Assembly: GCA_017549485.1 (NCBI GenBank)
Contig: JAFYUT010000096.1
Span: forward strand, 1-64,000
Source of the DNA: Akkermansia sp.
GTDB taxonomy: Bacteria > Verrucomicrobiota > Verrucomicrobiia > Verrucomicrobiales > Akkermansiaceae
Direction of reading: 5' to 3'
DNA: 64,000 nt
Every line of letters starts with the position of its first letter. Positions within the stretch are counted from its first letter, which is position 1. Below, piece after piece: positions 50,592 through 59,346 of the stretch. The translations under genes and the position numbers were made by a program. The notes under the pieces are model-generated. The model saw only the letters and a list, made by a program, of their open reading frames with translations. It searched no databases and was not told the origin of the DNA.

Positions 50592-50620
50592 AATATAAGT
50601 TCGTTTGCTCAAGATGTCAA
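50592..50620 (-). promoter_or_regulatory. Near-leaderless promoter of the DUF4236-hsdM pair
   Basis: Minus strand: perfect -35 TTGACA (50615-50620), 17-nt spacer, -10 TATATT (50592-50597). The ATG at 50582 is 9 nt beyond. Confidence 0.7.
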
Positions 50621-50639
50621 TCTTTCTTTTTTTTGTGCA

Positions 50640-51206
50640 TCAGGGCTCTTCCTTGACCATTTCACCGATTTGTCGGTAACTGACACCTTGGGCTGAAATG
50701 GTGGCACGGTAGGGGGCCATCCATCCTGATAGCCCTGCTTTGAAGGTAAAGGTGTTATCGGGTTCCCATCGGCCTCCTTTCAGAAAGTACTTGTATTGTT
50801 GTACCGCAAGCGTGTTGAAGTTATCGGTGCCGAAATGTGCATAGGATATAGCGGCAACGGGGTAGAAACAGTATGCGCGGCGACTTTGCGGGAATACAAG
50901 CCATTGTCCATCAGGTGACCATGGTTGTTTGATGATGTTATCCCGATAAAGACGAGTGGTGCAGAAAAGACCGCTGAGTGGGATTTCATGCCCTTTATCA
51001 ATGAGTACCAACTCATTTACAACGCTGATTTCCGCTTGCTCTTTGTGCCGAAGCCCCCGGTATACAAGTTCTCTCTCTCCATCAGGGGAGGGACACCGCA
51101 ATTCTGTGCTTACAAAGCTGTCTTCCTCATAAATTAAATGGGGAGTGTTATCCTCTGCACAGCATAGAGGCGTAAATAGCAGGCTGTAAAATAAGATTGT
51201 TTTCAT
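50640..51206 (-). CDS. Secreted protein of unknown function
   Basis: A 188-residue exported protein (signal MKTILFYSLLFTPLCCA). The mature part has two segments like the beta-propeller PD40/TolB repeat, PSPDGERELVYRG and WSPDGQWLVFPQSR, but is too short for a propeller. An upstream start at 51245 would overlap hrpB and lose the signal peptide, so 51206 is used, 14 nt after the hrpB stop. It is the last gene of the long operon from 58214. Confidence 0.7.
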   Translation of the reverse strand: MKTILFYSLLFTPLCCAEDNTPHLIYEEDSFVSTELRCPSPDGERELVYRGLRHKEQAEISVVNELVLIDKGHEIPLSGLFCTTRLYRDNIIKQPWSPDGQWLVFPQSRRAYCFYPVAAISYAHFGTDNFNTLAVQQYKYFLKGGRWEPDNTFTFKAGLSGWMAPYRATISAQGVSYRQIGEMVKEEP

Positions 51207-51220
51207 GATGATTCGGCGGA

Positions 51221-53746
51221 TTAAAGAGGTGCTTCGTTGGGCCAATTATGTTTGGGGTAACGGCCTGCAAGGTCTTTTTTCATTTGAGGGTACCCGTTTT
51301 TCCAGAAAGATGCGAGGTCGGATGTCAGCTGGTAGGGGCGCTGGTTAGGGGCAAGGATTTCTACCAAACATTTGATGCGACCTTCGGCAATGGTGGGCGT
51401 TTGTGCCACGCCGAAAAGGAGCTGGCATTTAAGCCCGAATGTAGGGGTGCCGTCCTCTCGGTACAGTAGCTTGACCTCGCGCCCGTTGGTCAAGCGTATA
51501 GCTTTGGGAGCGTAGCGATTAAGACAATCCTGTTGCCATGGGGATAGCCATTCGTTCAAAATGGGCAGCACGGGGCGTGTGGCAATATCTTTATAGCTCA
51601 CCGCCCTCTCACACAGCATGGTAATGGCAACTAATCGGTCTTCCTCGCCGAAATCGGGCATTTCCAATTCGGGCATGGCATTTCGCAGGCAAGTGAGGCG
51701 ATTAATCCACTGTAATACATGGCCATCCCAGCCCTCCAAGCGCAGATTACCGCGTATCACTTGGTCGGCCAAAAGTGGGGCGGCTGCATCGGGGTGGGCA
51801 TCTCCCGTTTCTTTTTCCGTGAGTACGAGGTCCCGATACAATACACGGTGGTAGTTGAGCACTCTTTTTCTGCTTGGGTCATACACGGCGGTATCGTCTT
51901 CATGAGTGGATAAATCCGCAATGCTCAGTTTAGTGCATCGCGAAATACGTGTTTCAACATTTTTACCCCCAATTTCGGCAATTTCTGCCGCCAGAACAAG
52001 CTCGGTATCGGCATGCAAAGCTACGCCGTCTGCCAATTTGCCACTGCGGCGTTGGGTGAGTCTGGCTGTGTGAACGGCGGTATTATTGCGGGCTGCTACA
52101 TTGTCGGGATACGCGGTAAGCAGGGCTCGGATAATTCCGTTCCGGTGTGCCTCAAAATCAGGTTCTGCGTAGTGCCCCAGTAATTGGCGGAAAGCTGCGC
52201 GAATTTCTCTTGCTGCTCTTCCCATGATGCCCAGCGCATTACAAGCCGCAGAGTCTCCTTTGAGCTGTTCCGCTCGTTCAAGAGCGCGCCATTCTGCCTG
52301 AAAATCAGTAAAATCCGATTCTTGCCGCAAGCTCTCATGCAAACCACAGTTCATGGCAATGTTTTCGCTTTGCGTCAGCGCGGCAATGGCAGCCATCTCT
52401 GTCTCGCACTCATATTCTTGCCCTGCTACCAGCATGCGGGCTGCCACAGGGGGCAGGGGATAGCGCATCATTTGTCGCCCGGTGGTTGACAAGGCCCCTT
52501 TTTTGTCTACTGCGCCCAGATTCACCAGCAGTTGCCACGCTTGGCTGAACTGAGCCTCAGTAGGGGCATCCGGCCAGGCAAATCGGCGCAGCCCTTCCTG
52601 TCCCACGGCTCCCCATGCCAGCAGATTGAGGAACGCGGCTGAGATGTCGGCCCTGTGAACATCGGGCGAGGGGAAGGGGGCTCGGCGGCGGTGGTCTGCC
52701 TCGCTCCATAGGCGTATACAGCGTCCCGGTCCCAATCGCCCGGCGCGGCCTGCACGTTGTTCTGCCTGCGCGCATGAAATCGGCACAATATGCAGGGTTG
52801 AAAGCCCACGCACGGAGTCCCAACGGGCCTCGCGGGCGGTGCCACTATCCACTACGGCGCGCACTCCTTCAATGGTGAGCGATGTTTCAGCAATGTTGGT
52901 GGATACGATAACGCGCGGGCAATGGCCTTTTTCTACGGCGGCAGCTTGCGCTTCGGGAGAGAGTTGCCCGTGCAGGGCGTATACCTCTCTCCCACGCATC
53001 CAATGCACATTTTCCAGAATCTCTACCGTACGTCTTATTTCATAAGCACCGGGCAAGAATACCAAGATATCTCCCTTTGTTTCTTCCGTAAGCTGACGCA
53101 CAGCGGTGGCGCATTGCTCCCATACGGGCGGGGCATTCACATATCCTCGGCTGTCTCTTACGGGGATGGGGGGCATGTAGTTTACCTCTACCGGGTACAG
53201 GCGGCCTTCTGCTCGCAGAACGGTGGCCTGCGGCAGGTAGTGTTGGAGTTTATCCAGCTCCAGCGTGGCCGACATAACAAACACACCTAAATCCTTGCGT
53301 GTACTGCGTTGCAGTTCTAAAGCCCGCGCTAAGCACAAGTCGCTCGACAGTCGGCGCTCGTGCACTTCGTCAAAAATGATGGCACTTATACCATTGAGTT
53401 GCGGGTCATCTGTGAGACGTCGTTCCAAAAGACCGTCAGTCATGAACAGAATGCGGGTTTCGGCACTGCACCGTGAGTCAAAACGCACGGTATAACCTAC
53501 TTCTGCTCCCAATTTACAGGGAAATTGTCGTGCGACGAATCCCGCCAGCAAACGGGCTGCCAGCCTACGTGGCTGTACCACAATGATGGTGCCGCGTTCA
53601 CCTACACCGGCCTCCAACAACATACGGGGTATGCGGGTGGATTTACCGCTGCCAGTGGGGGCACTCAGCAGTACGCAGAACCCGGGGCTTTGCACGGCTT
53701 GCAATACTTCGTCCTTAATCGCGTCTATGGGGAGAGCTGTGTTCAT
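51221..53746 (-). CDS. hrpB: ATP-dependent helicase HrpB
   Basis: An 841-residue DExH-box helicase. Motif I GSGKST is at residues 32-37, followed by DEVHER (motif II), SATLE (III), and STNIAETSLTIEGVRAVVDSG with QRAGRAGR (V/VI). The helicase-associated region and the HrpB-specific C-terminal domain (EWLSPWQQDCLNRYAPKAIRL, ending GRYPKHNWPNE) are present. The cellular substrate is not established; RNA helicase activity is assumed from the DEAH family. Its start overlaps the GH36 stop as ATGA, which excludes the longer upstream extension to 53857. Confidence 0.94.
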   Translation of the reverse strand: MNTALPIDAIKDEVLQAVQSPGFCVLLSAPTGSGKSTRIPRMLLEAGVGERGTIIVVQPRRLAARLLAGFVARQFPCKLGAEVGYTVRFDSRCSAETRILFMTDGLLERRLTDDPQLNGISAIIFDEVHERRLSSDLCLARALELQRSTRKDLGVFVMSATLELDKLQHYLPQATVLRAEGRLYPVEVNYMPPIPVRDSRGYVNAPPVWEQCATAVRQLTEETKGDILVFLPGAYEIRRTVEILENVHWMRGREVYALHGQLSPEAQAAAVEKGHCPRVIVSTNIAETSLTIEGVRAVVDSGTAREARWDSVRGLSTLHIVPISCAQAEQRAGRAGRLGPGRCIRLWSEADHRRRAPFPSPDVHRADISAAFLNLLAWGAVGQEGLRRFAWPDAPTEAQFSQAWQLLVNLGAVDKKGALSTTGRQMMRYPLPPVAARMLVAGQEYECETEMAAIAALTQSENIAMNCGLHESLRQESDFTDFQAEWRALERAEQLKGDSAACNALGIMGRAAREIRAAFRQLLGHYAEPDFEAHRNGIIRALLTAYPDNVAARNNTAVHTARLTQRRSGKLADGVALHADTELVLAAEIAEIGGKNVETRISRCTKLSIADLSTHEDDTAVYDPSRKRVLNYHRVLYRDLVLTEKETGDAHPDAAAPLLADQVIRGNLRLEGWDGHVLQWINRLTCLRNAMPELEMPDFGEEDRLVAITMLCERAVSYKDIATRPVLPILNEWLSPWQQDCLNRYAPKAIRLTNGREVKLLYREDGTPTFGLKCQLLFGVAQTPTIAEGRIKCLVEILAPNQRPYQLTSDLASFWKNGYPQMKKDLAGRYPKHNWPNEAPL

Positions 53747-55785
53747 GAACAAGGGGTAAGCAGGATAACGGCAGATTGCAACGGACGGTTCCAGCGTAAT
53801 GGCAGCCCGTTGTAAATCAACTCTTTGCCTTGTATGCCAATGCCGTTGGCAGGGCAATGGTTGCCGGTTGCATCAGGCATGAGTTCCTCAATATGGTAGA
53901 CTGTGTTTTCTTCGATTCCCCGCAGCAATATGCGGGTGCATTGGTCAGTAAAGGCGCGTTCTGTGGTATATGCTAACAGCAGAGCCTGCTTACCATCGGT
54001 ATACAACAAGGCGCAGTCGGTGCTTTCGTAGGGCGAGACCAATCGGAACAAATCTCCTTGCTGGGTAAGCGGCGCAAGTTTGCGGTACAAGCTCAGGCGT
54101 TGTTGAATCTCTGCTGAATCTTGCTCGCTGAGGTGGCGTGGATCCAGCTCAAAACCGAGCCTACCGGCCATGGCTACGTCAAACCGGAACTTGAGTGAAG
54201 TTTTGCGGCCCGTATACAGATTGGGGCTGGCGGTGACATGAGCTCCCACGGCATTGGCCGGGAAAAGGTGAGAGGTGCTCCACTGCATGCGTAAGCGGTC
54301 AAAGGCATCTGTATTATCGCTCAGCCAGAACTCCTCGTGGTATTGGGCAGCACCGTGGTCCATGCGCCCCCCGCCGGCGGAGCAGCATTGGAAGGTTACC
54401 TCGGGGAAAGCAGTGCGCAGACTGCACATGATACGGTAGTAAGCCGCTATATAGTCGAAATAAAGATTGGGGTGCGGGGCTTCTGTAAGCATGCGGTTGC
54501 AATCCCACTTCACATAGCTGATGTTGTGGTAGGTGCTTAATATATCAGCCACGCTCTTGATGATGTAATCCTGAACCTCGGGCAGGGCAAGATTAAGTAC
54601 CAATTGATGGCGTTGTTGTGTTGGCTCTATGCCGGGCAGGTGTATAGCCCATTCCGGGTGTTTGTTGTACAACTCGCTATGCGGGCTTACCATCTCCGGC
54701 TCCATCCATATCCCCATGCTCAGCTTCATCCTCTCAGTTGCCTCGTTGTGGGGGGTAAGGCCATGGGGTAAGCGAGATGTATCGGGGTACCAGTCACCTA
54801 AAGAGGTGGTGTCGTCCGTGCGTTTCCCGAACCATCCGTCATCCAGTACGAACATGTCAATGCCGAGGTCTGCGGTTGCTTGCATCATGTCCAGCAAGGC
54901 TTGCTCGCTGATGTCAAAATGCACGCCCTCCCAGCTGTTCAGCAGGGTACGGCGTATGTGCTCGCCGTGGGGAATTACTTGACGCCGCAAGTAGCGGTGT
55001 AAGCGGCGTGTTGCGTCGCCTTTACCTTGTACCGAGCATAGCAGCAACGCTTTGGGTAAATCAATGCGTTGTCCGGCGGCCAAGGTGTAGGGCGCTTGTG
55101 CAAAATCGTGTCCCATGCCCCAAAATCCTATCCCTTGGGCATTGTGAGTGAAACGTATGCTGTAATTACCGCTCCAACACAGAGATGCCAGCAGGCATGT
55201 GCCGCTTTCTTCTTGTGCCGGGGTGTTAAGGGAAAGCAGCATGGCAGGGATGCCCTCTTGAGCCACTTTGATGCCGGGGCTGGCATCGGCGCAAAGGGTG
55301 TTGCCTCGTTTTACTTCTTCCTCCTGCAGCATGTGTTCCCCCGCCCAAACTCCACGGAAGGTGGTGACATGGTAGCTATGCGCCTGCTGTTGCAGGGTGA
55401 GTGAATAAGCGCGTATGATTTGCAGCGTGTTTGCCGTACCGTTGGTGATGCTGACCTGCTGGGAATAAACGCCTTCCTCAGAAAGTTGTGCTGCAATATG
55501 AATTACAATATCCGGGTAACGGGTATCTGCCAGTTGTACCGTCAGTAAACCGTTTTCCGCTTGGTGTGAAATAAGTTGAGGATTCAGCCCCATACTGCCA
55601 TCCTGTAGCAACACTTGCAAAGCGTACTCACCCGAAAGATGTTTGGAGGGGTACCCGATACGAGATTGGTAATCCGTCAGATATTCACAGCGTATGCTTA
55701 CCGAGTTTTGATGGGTAACAATAAAGCACCCGTTATCCCATGTGATACGGCCGTGAGGATAGGCGATGAAAGCTGATGGGTTCAT
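53743..55785 (-). CDS. GH36 alpha-galactosidase
   Basis: A 680-residue glycosidase releasing terminal alpha-galactose from oligosaccharides such as raffinose-family sugars or host glycans. The nucleophile Asp428 is in YVKWDCNRM and the acid/base Asp490 in WLSDNTDAFDR, both GH36 hallmarks. The N-terminal beta-sandwich (about 1-290), the catalytic barrel and a small C-terminal sheet are present. There is no signal peptide, so it acts on imported oligosaccharides in the cytoplasm. Its start and stop both overlap neighbours by 4 nt. No galactoside transporter or galK is close by. Confidence 0.94.
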   Translation of the reverse strand: MNPSAFIAYPHGRITWDNGCFIVTHQNSVSIRCEYLTDYQSRIGYPSKHLSGEYALQVLLQDGSMGLNPQLISHQAENGLLTVQLADTRYPDIVIHIAAQLSEEGVYSQQVSITNGTANTLQIIRAYSLTLQQQAHSYHVTTFRGVWAGEHMLQEEEVKRGNTLCADASPGIKVAQEGIPAMLLSLNTPAQEESGTCLLASLCWSGNYSIRFTHNAQGIGFWGMGHDFAQAPYTLAAGQRIDLPKALLLCSVQGKGDATRRLHRYLRRQVIPHGEHIRRTLLNSWEGVHFDISEQALLDMMQATADLGIDMFVLDDGWFGKRTDDTTSLGDWYPDTSRLPHGLTPHNEATERMKLSMGIWMEPEMVSPHSELYNKHPEWAIHLPGIEPTQQRHQLVLNLALPEVQDYIIKSVADILSTYHNISYVKWDCNRMLTEAPHPNLYFDYIAAYYRIMCSLRTAFPEVTFQCCSAGGGRMDHGAAQYHEEFWLSDNTDAFDRLRMQWSTSHLFPANAVGAHVTASPNLYTGRKTSLKFRFDVAMAGRLGFELDPRHLSEQDSAEIQQRLSLYRKLAPLTQQGDLFRLVSPYESTDCALLYTDGKQALLLAYTTERAFTDQCTRILLRGIEENTVYHIEELMPDATGNHCPANGIGIQGKELIYNGLPLRWNRPLQSAVILLTPCS

Positions 55786-56294
55786 GGTATGTTAGGATGG
55801 CGTTCTTTCCATTCATCGAAAGAAAACGGTGTCTCTTTATTTTTGACACTGAGCAGATATTCCAGAAACGCGGCGTCAGCCGCCGTTGCCGACCTGCCGT
55901 AACGAAACGTGCGGTGGTCATCGTTCTCCGGAAAAATGGTATAGGCAAAGTGAATACGATTATGGGCTTCGAATGTGACAGTCAAGTTGCGGGAAAGAAT
56001 GAATTTTACCCCCTTAGTGCCGTAGGGTATGATGTATTCCGTCCCGAAATCATCAGTAGCCTGCCACCATGCAGAGATTCGCTCCAAGTGTTCCTTTTTG
56101 TTCAAATCCCAATAGGCAGAGTGATTAAAGCCGTCTTCTTTTTTGATACTGTCGTATAGATAAGGCGTGGCTTCTTTCAAATCGATATCCGGTCTGCTTT
56201 TACTGAAAATACAGTGAATGGAGAGCCCGGGATAATTGCATGCCGTAAGCCCGATGCCGGACCATAACAGGACGATGGCGAGCAATTTATTCAT
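55782..56294 (-). CDS. Predicted lipoprotein of unknown function
   Basis: A 170-residue lipoprotein (MNKLLAIVLLWSGIGLTACN, lipobox Cys19). The mature part is aromatic-rich and mixed alpha/beta (SAYWDLNKKEHLERISAWW, then FGTEYIIPYG), with no domain I can name. A start 16 codons upstream would disturb the lipoprotein signal; 56294 overlaps the end of the preceding gene by 8 nt. It sits between a secreted protein and the alpha-galactosidase in one operon. Confidence 0.75.
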   Translation of the reverse strand: MNKLLAIVLLWSGIGLTACNYPGLSIHCIFSKSRPDIDLKEATPYLYDSIKKEDGFNHSAYWDLNKKEHLERISAWWQATDDFGTEYIIPYGTKGVKFILSRNLTVTFEAHNRIHFAYTIFPENDDHRTFRYGRSATAADAAFLEYLLSVKNKETPFSFDEWKERHPNIP

Positions 56295-57030
56295 ACTTGC
56301 GGGCTTCTCTGCGGGCGCGGCGCAAACGCTCGCGTTCATCAAATGCTTGCTTGCCTAGTTTTGTCTCTCGGTTCAAATCGCGGGCTGCTTCCAAGGCGGC
56401 AATTGCTTCTAACAGTTTGGCCTCGGTGTATGGTGTATGGGCGCCGGTGTAGCCTCGGCTGTATTGCAGCAATAGAGCAGGGTACAGACAGCGGTAGCCT
56501 ATGAATTGCTTATGCTCCTCTGTTGCTTGGCTGTGTTCCATCAGTGCGCGGCATTCTGTTACGAGCCCGGCCAGCGTGTCGTCATCTGCCTCTTCTACAC
56601 ATAAGGATGCACATAACAGGTAGAGCCGTGCATAAAAATCACGCTGTGCAGCCTGGGCTGCTCTTTCTGGGGTGGCAGCGTGAGTTTTAGCCTCTTGCAC
56701 GCCATTGGTTGTAAGCCCTTCTATGCGTAGGACGGCGTAGGGGCCTTGCTTGTCACTTACAACTAAGCAAGGCAATTCCGTAACGCCTGCTTGCATGGCT
56801 TCTGCTTGAAGTTTGGCATCGGCTCGGTTTTGGCAGGCAGTGGGCAGCACTTTCACCTCAAATGGTGTATCCGCCGGCAGAGCAGAGCGTAAAATTTGTT
56901 CAGCATCAGATTGTTGCTGCTCGCTTTGCAAATAAACACAGTAGGTGTCGGCTTGGCTGGGCGTGTGCAAAAAAGCCGCTGTTGTTCCGCAGAACAACAG
57001 GCGGCTGCAAATCTGTTGAACAAGGCTCAT
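56287..57030 (-). CDS. Secreted helical protein, possible thioredoxin-like N-terminus
   Basis: A 247-residue protein with a signal-like N-terminus (about 1-27, ending PSQA). Residues about 30-110 alternate strands and helices, with a VTELPCLVVSDKQGPY segment that resembles the cis-Pro region of a thioredoxin fold but lacks CxxC. The rest is helical and Ala/Glu/Arg rich, perhaps TPR-like, with a very basic C-terminus (RERLRRARREARKYE). Its start overlaps the stop of the KH/R3H gene by 1 nt. The function is unknown. Confidence 0.7.
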   Translation of the reverse strand: MSLVQQICSRLLFCGTTAAFLHTPSQADTYCVYLQSEQQQSDAEQILRSALPADTPFEVKVLPTACQNRADAKLQAEAMQAGVTELPCLVVSDKQGPYAVLRIEGLTTNGVQEAKTHAATPERAAQAAQRDFYARLYLLCASLCVEEADDDTLAGLVTECRALMEHSQATEEHKQFIGYRCLYPALLLQYSRGYTGAHTPYTEAKLLEAIAALEAARDLNRETKLGKQAFDERERLRRARREARKYE

Positions 57031-57506
57031 TAGCAGGATTCTGTCACACGGCTGATGGTGATGCGCTTGAATCGGGATTCCGTATCCTCGGATTCGGTTG
57101 CAATACCGGGTATTTTTGCCAGCTCGTTGTGTACCAAGCGGCGTTGGTATGCATTGAGCTTTTCCATGAGCAAAGGTGAGCCGGTTTGCAGAACTCGCTC
57201 GGCACGAGACCTGGCACGGCGCAGCAATTTTGCCTCGGCGCGGGCGCGGTAGAGGTCACAATCCACTCTCACGCGCGGAGCATCCTCCCATTTGGCTTGT
57301 ACCAATCGGTTAACCAAGTATTGCAAATCATCCAGCCTGTCGCCTTCATCGCCGATGAGGAATCGGGCATCAGGGCTGGTTATCATGACGCATACGCCTT
57401 CCTCTGAGGGTTCGGTGCTCAGCTCAAACTGAAATCCCAGGGAGCGAAGAATCGAGTCGGCAGCTGTAACCGCCAACTCGGTAAGATTATATTCGGGCGT
57501 TTCCAT
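57030..57506 (-). CDS. KH-R3H RNA-binding protein (Jag/KhpB-like)
   Basis: A 158-residue RNA-binding protein. A type II KH domain (about 20-95) has the loop DARFLIGDEGDRLDDLQYLVNRL, where the usual GKxG motif reads GDEG. An R3H domain follows (about 110-155: AYQRRLVHNELAKIP, SRFKRITI). The Jag_N domain is missing. Jag/KhpB proteins are normally encoded beside yidC and mnmE, but here the neighbours are a BAX-inhibitor-1 gene and secreted proteins. A role in RNA metabolism or membrane-protein synthesis is inferred from the family only. Confidence 0.88.
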   Translation of the reverse strand: METPEYNLTELAVTAADSILRSLGFQFELSTEPSEEGVCVMITSPDARFLIGDEGDRLDDLQYLVNRLVQAKWEDAPRVRVDCDLYRARAEAKLLRRARSRAERVLQTGSPLLMEKLNAYQRRLVHNELAKIPGIATESEDTESRFKRITISRVTESC

Positions 57507-57512
57507 GAATAA

Positions 57513-58214
57513 TTATTCTCTGTCGCCCAAGAAGCGCAACAAGTACAGGAAGATGTTGTAGAAGTTGATGTAGAGGCTGAGCGCACCGAGAATGGCACCC
57601 TTCTCACGGTCAACGTCATCCTCAAGATAGGCTCCTTCGGCTTGCAATCTCTGGAAGTCGTATGCTGTGAAAAGACTGAAAATCACGATGCCTGCTATGC
57701 AGATGACGAAATTTAACGAGCTGCCGCCGATGAAAATATTAGCGATGCTGGCAATGATAAGGCCGATGAGCATCATCATTAAGGTGCGGCCCAGTCCGCT
57801 CAGATTGCGCTTGGTTGTCATGCCGTACAAGGCCATAACACCGAACATACCTGCCGTGCATGCAAAGGTAAGCCCCAATGATTCATTGGTGTAAATATGC
57901 ATCAGCGGGCTGAAAAGAGCACCTTGCAGGGCAGAGTATGCCAGCATTAAAACTTTAAGCGCACCCGAGGTAAGCTTGTTGGCCGCAAAGCACATGACCA
58001 CAACGATGCCGAGCGTTACCAGGCCCAATGCCATGTAGTTTTCTGCGACTTTGAGCATCAGTGAAACATCACTCTCAATGTAGATGGCCAATCCGGCGGA
58101 TACCACCATGGAAAGTGCCAACCATGTGTAAACCTTGTTGAAGTAGGCACGCACATTGGTTGCAATTTGGTCTGCCGTGCGTACGGGAAGGGTTGTTTGC
58201 TGTTGATAATCCAT
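57513..58214 (-). CDS. BAX inhibitor-1/YccA family membrane protein
   Basis: A 233-residue protein with seven hydrophobic helices, the plan of the BI-1/YccA/YbhL family. The family's conserved ends are seen: FNKVYTWLALSMVVSAGLAIY near the start and the final ILGALSLYINFYNIFLYLLRFLGDRE with the conserved Asp nearby (SLFTAYDFQRLQ). Bacterial members such as BsYetJ are pH-sensitive calcium leak channels, while YccA modulates FtsH. It is the first gene of a seven-gene operon. The ATG at 58214 lies 6 nt after a perfect -10, so an upstream start at 58238 is ruled out. Confidence 0.92.
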   Translation of the reverse strand: MDYQQQTTLPVRTADQIATNVRAYFNKVYTWLALSMVVSAGLAIYIESDVSLMLKVAENYMALGLVTLGIVVVMCFAANKLTSGALKVLMLAYSALQGALFSPLMHIYTNESLGLTFACTAGMFGVMALYGMTTKRNLSGLGRTLMMMLIGLIIASIANIFIGGSSLNFVICIAGIVIFSLFTAYDFQRLQAEGAYLEDDVDREKGAILGALSLYINFYNIFLYLLRFLGDRE

Positions 58215-58220
58215 GCGCCC

Positions 58221-58248
58221 ATTATAACACACGCGCACGCGATGTCAA
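58221..58248 (-). promoter_or_regulatory. Leaderless promoter of the BAX1-to-hrpB operon
   Basis: Minus strand: perfect -35 TTGACA (58243-58248), 16-nt spacer, perfect -10 TATAAT (58221-58226), 6 nt before the ATG. The best consensus promoter in the window. Confidence 0.78.
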
Positions 58249-58272
58249 GCACTGAGTTTCGCCGAAAAATAC

Positions 58273-58301
58273 TTGATTTTTGGTAGGTAGTTGTGTATAT
58301 T
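58273..58301 (+). promoter_or_regulatory. Promoter of the ankyrin-repeat gene
   Basis: -35 TTGATT (58273-58278), 17-nt spacer, -10 TATATT (58296-58301), followed by a Shine-Dalgarno-like AAGGGAG 6 nt before the ATG at 58321. Confidence 0.65.
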
Positions 58302-58320
58302 CTCAACAAGGGAGCGCTAT

Positions 58321-59337
58321 ATGACAGAACAAGATGCCGAGACGTTGTATAAAGTATTGAGAGCCGGTAGATACAAGCTCATGTGTGAGTTTATGGATTC
58401 CGGTGAACTTACGGCCGATTGTTTGCTGAAACACCAGGGAGGTTTCACAACCCCAATGCATGTGGCTGCGTTGAATATACGTGGCGATAGCATTAAAATG
58501 GTGCAGCATTTGCTTAATGCAGGTGCAGATGTAAATGCCGTAGATTCGGAAGGTAATACCCCCTTGTTTCACGCAGTGATGGGGTCTGACCCGGCGATGG
58601 TGACTTTAATGCTGGGTGCAGGAGCGCAGGTGAATGTTAAGAATCACCACGGCATGACACCCTTGCATGAGGCTGCCGCGTATGGTGCCCTTGACAATGT
58701 TAAACTTTTGTTGAAAGCCGGTGCAGATGCCACTGCCGAATCCAAAGAAAAAGAGACTCCTTTACACGGTGCTGCCATGGCCGGTAATGTAGAGATAATG
58801 CAGCTGCTGGTAGCTGCCGGTGCAGATGTGAATGCGCGTGAGATTGATGGTTTGTCCGTGCTGGGGCGTGCGGCCGCCTATCAGACCTCTGCCAATCCGA
58901 TTCTTTATTTGATTTCTCAGGGGGCGGATGTCGGTGTCGGCACCCATTCCGGTAATAAGCCATTGCATCATGCTGCAATGAGAGGGAACACGGACGTGAT
59001 GAACGCTTTGCTGGATGCCGGCGCGGATATCAATATGCCCGGTGTGGGGAATGTAACGCCACTTTGTTTGGCTGTCATGAAGGAAATGATTCCCTCTGTT
59101 CAGCTGTTATTGTCTCGTGGCGCTTCTTGCTGTTGTAATGGAGATTCCGGTGAATTACTGTTCTCTCTCGTTCTCAAAATGGAGAATGCGCAAATTATAC
59201 AGTTGATGCAGCAGCAATTCCCGCCTTTTGCGAAAATATATGCCGATTATCGCCGAACTAATCTGCTGAAGAAAGTGAAGTGGTTGGTTGCTGCGCTACT
59301 TGGGGTATTAGTTGCTTGTTGGTTTTTATCCCGTTGA
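58321..59337 (+). CDS. Ankyrin-repeat protein with C-terminal membrane anchor
   Basis: A 338-residue protein with about seven ankyrin repeats between residues 40 and 300; the clearest is TPLHEAAAYGALDNVKLLLKAGA, near residue 115. The last repeats are degenerate, with a CCC run. A single transmembrane helix near the end (VKWLVAALLGVLVACWFL) makes it tail-anchored with the repeats in the cytoplasm. Ankyrin repeats mediate protein binding; the partner is unknown. It has a Shine-Dalgarno, unlike most neighbours. A lipoprotein gene follows after 9 nt. Confidence 0.92.
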   Translation: MTEQDAETLYKVLRAGRYKLMCEFMDSGELTADCLLKHQGGFTTPMHVAALNIRGDSIKMVQHLLNAGADVNAVDSEGNTPLFHAVMGSDPAMVTLMLGAGAQVNVKNHHGMTPLHEAAAYGALDNVKLLLKAGADATAESKEKETPLHGAAMAGNVEIMQLLVAAGADVNAREIDGLSVLGRAAAYQTSANPILYLISQGADVGVGTHSGNKPLHHAAMRGNTDVMNALLDAGADINMPGVGNVTPLCLAVMKEMIPSVQLLLSRGASCCCNGDSGELLFSLVLKMENAQIIQLMQQQFPPFAKIYADYRRTNLLKKVKWLVAALLGVLVACWFLSR

Positions 59338-59346
59338 GGATTAAAG

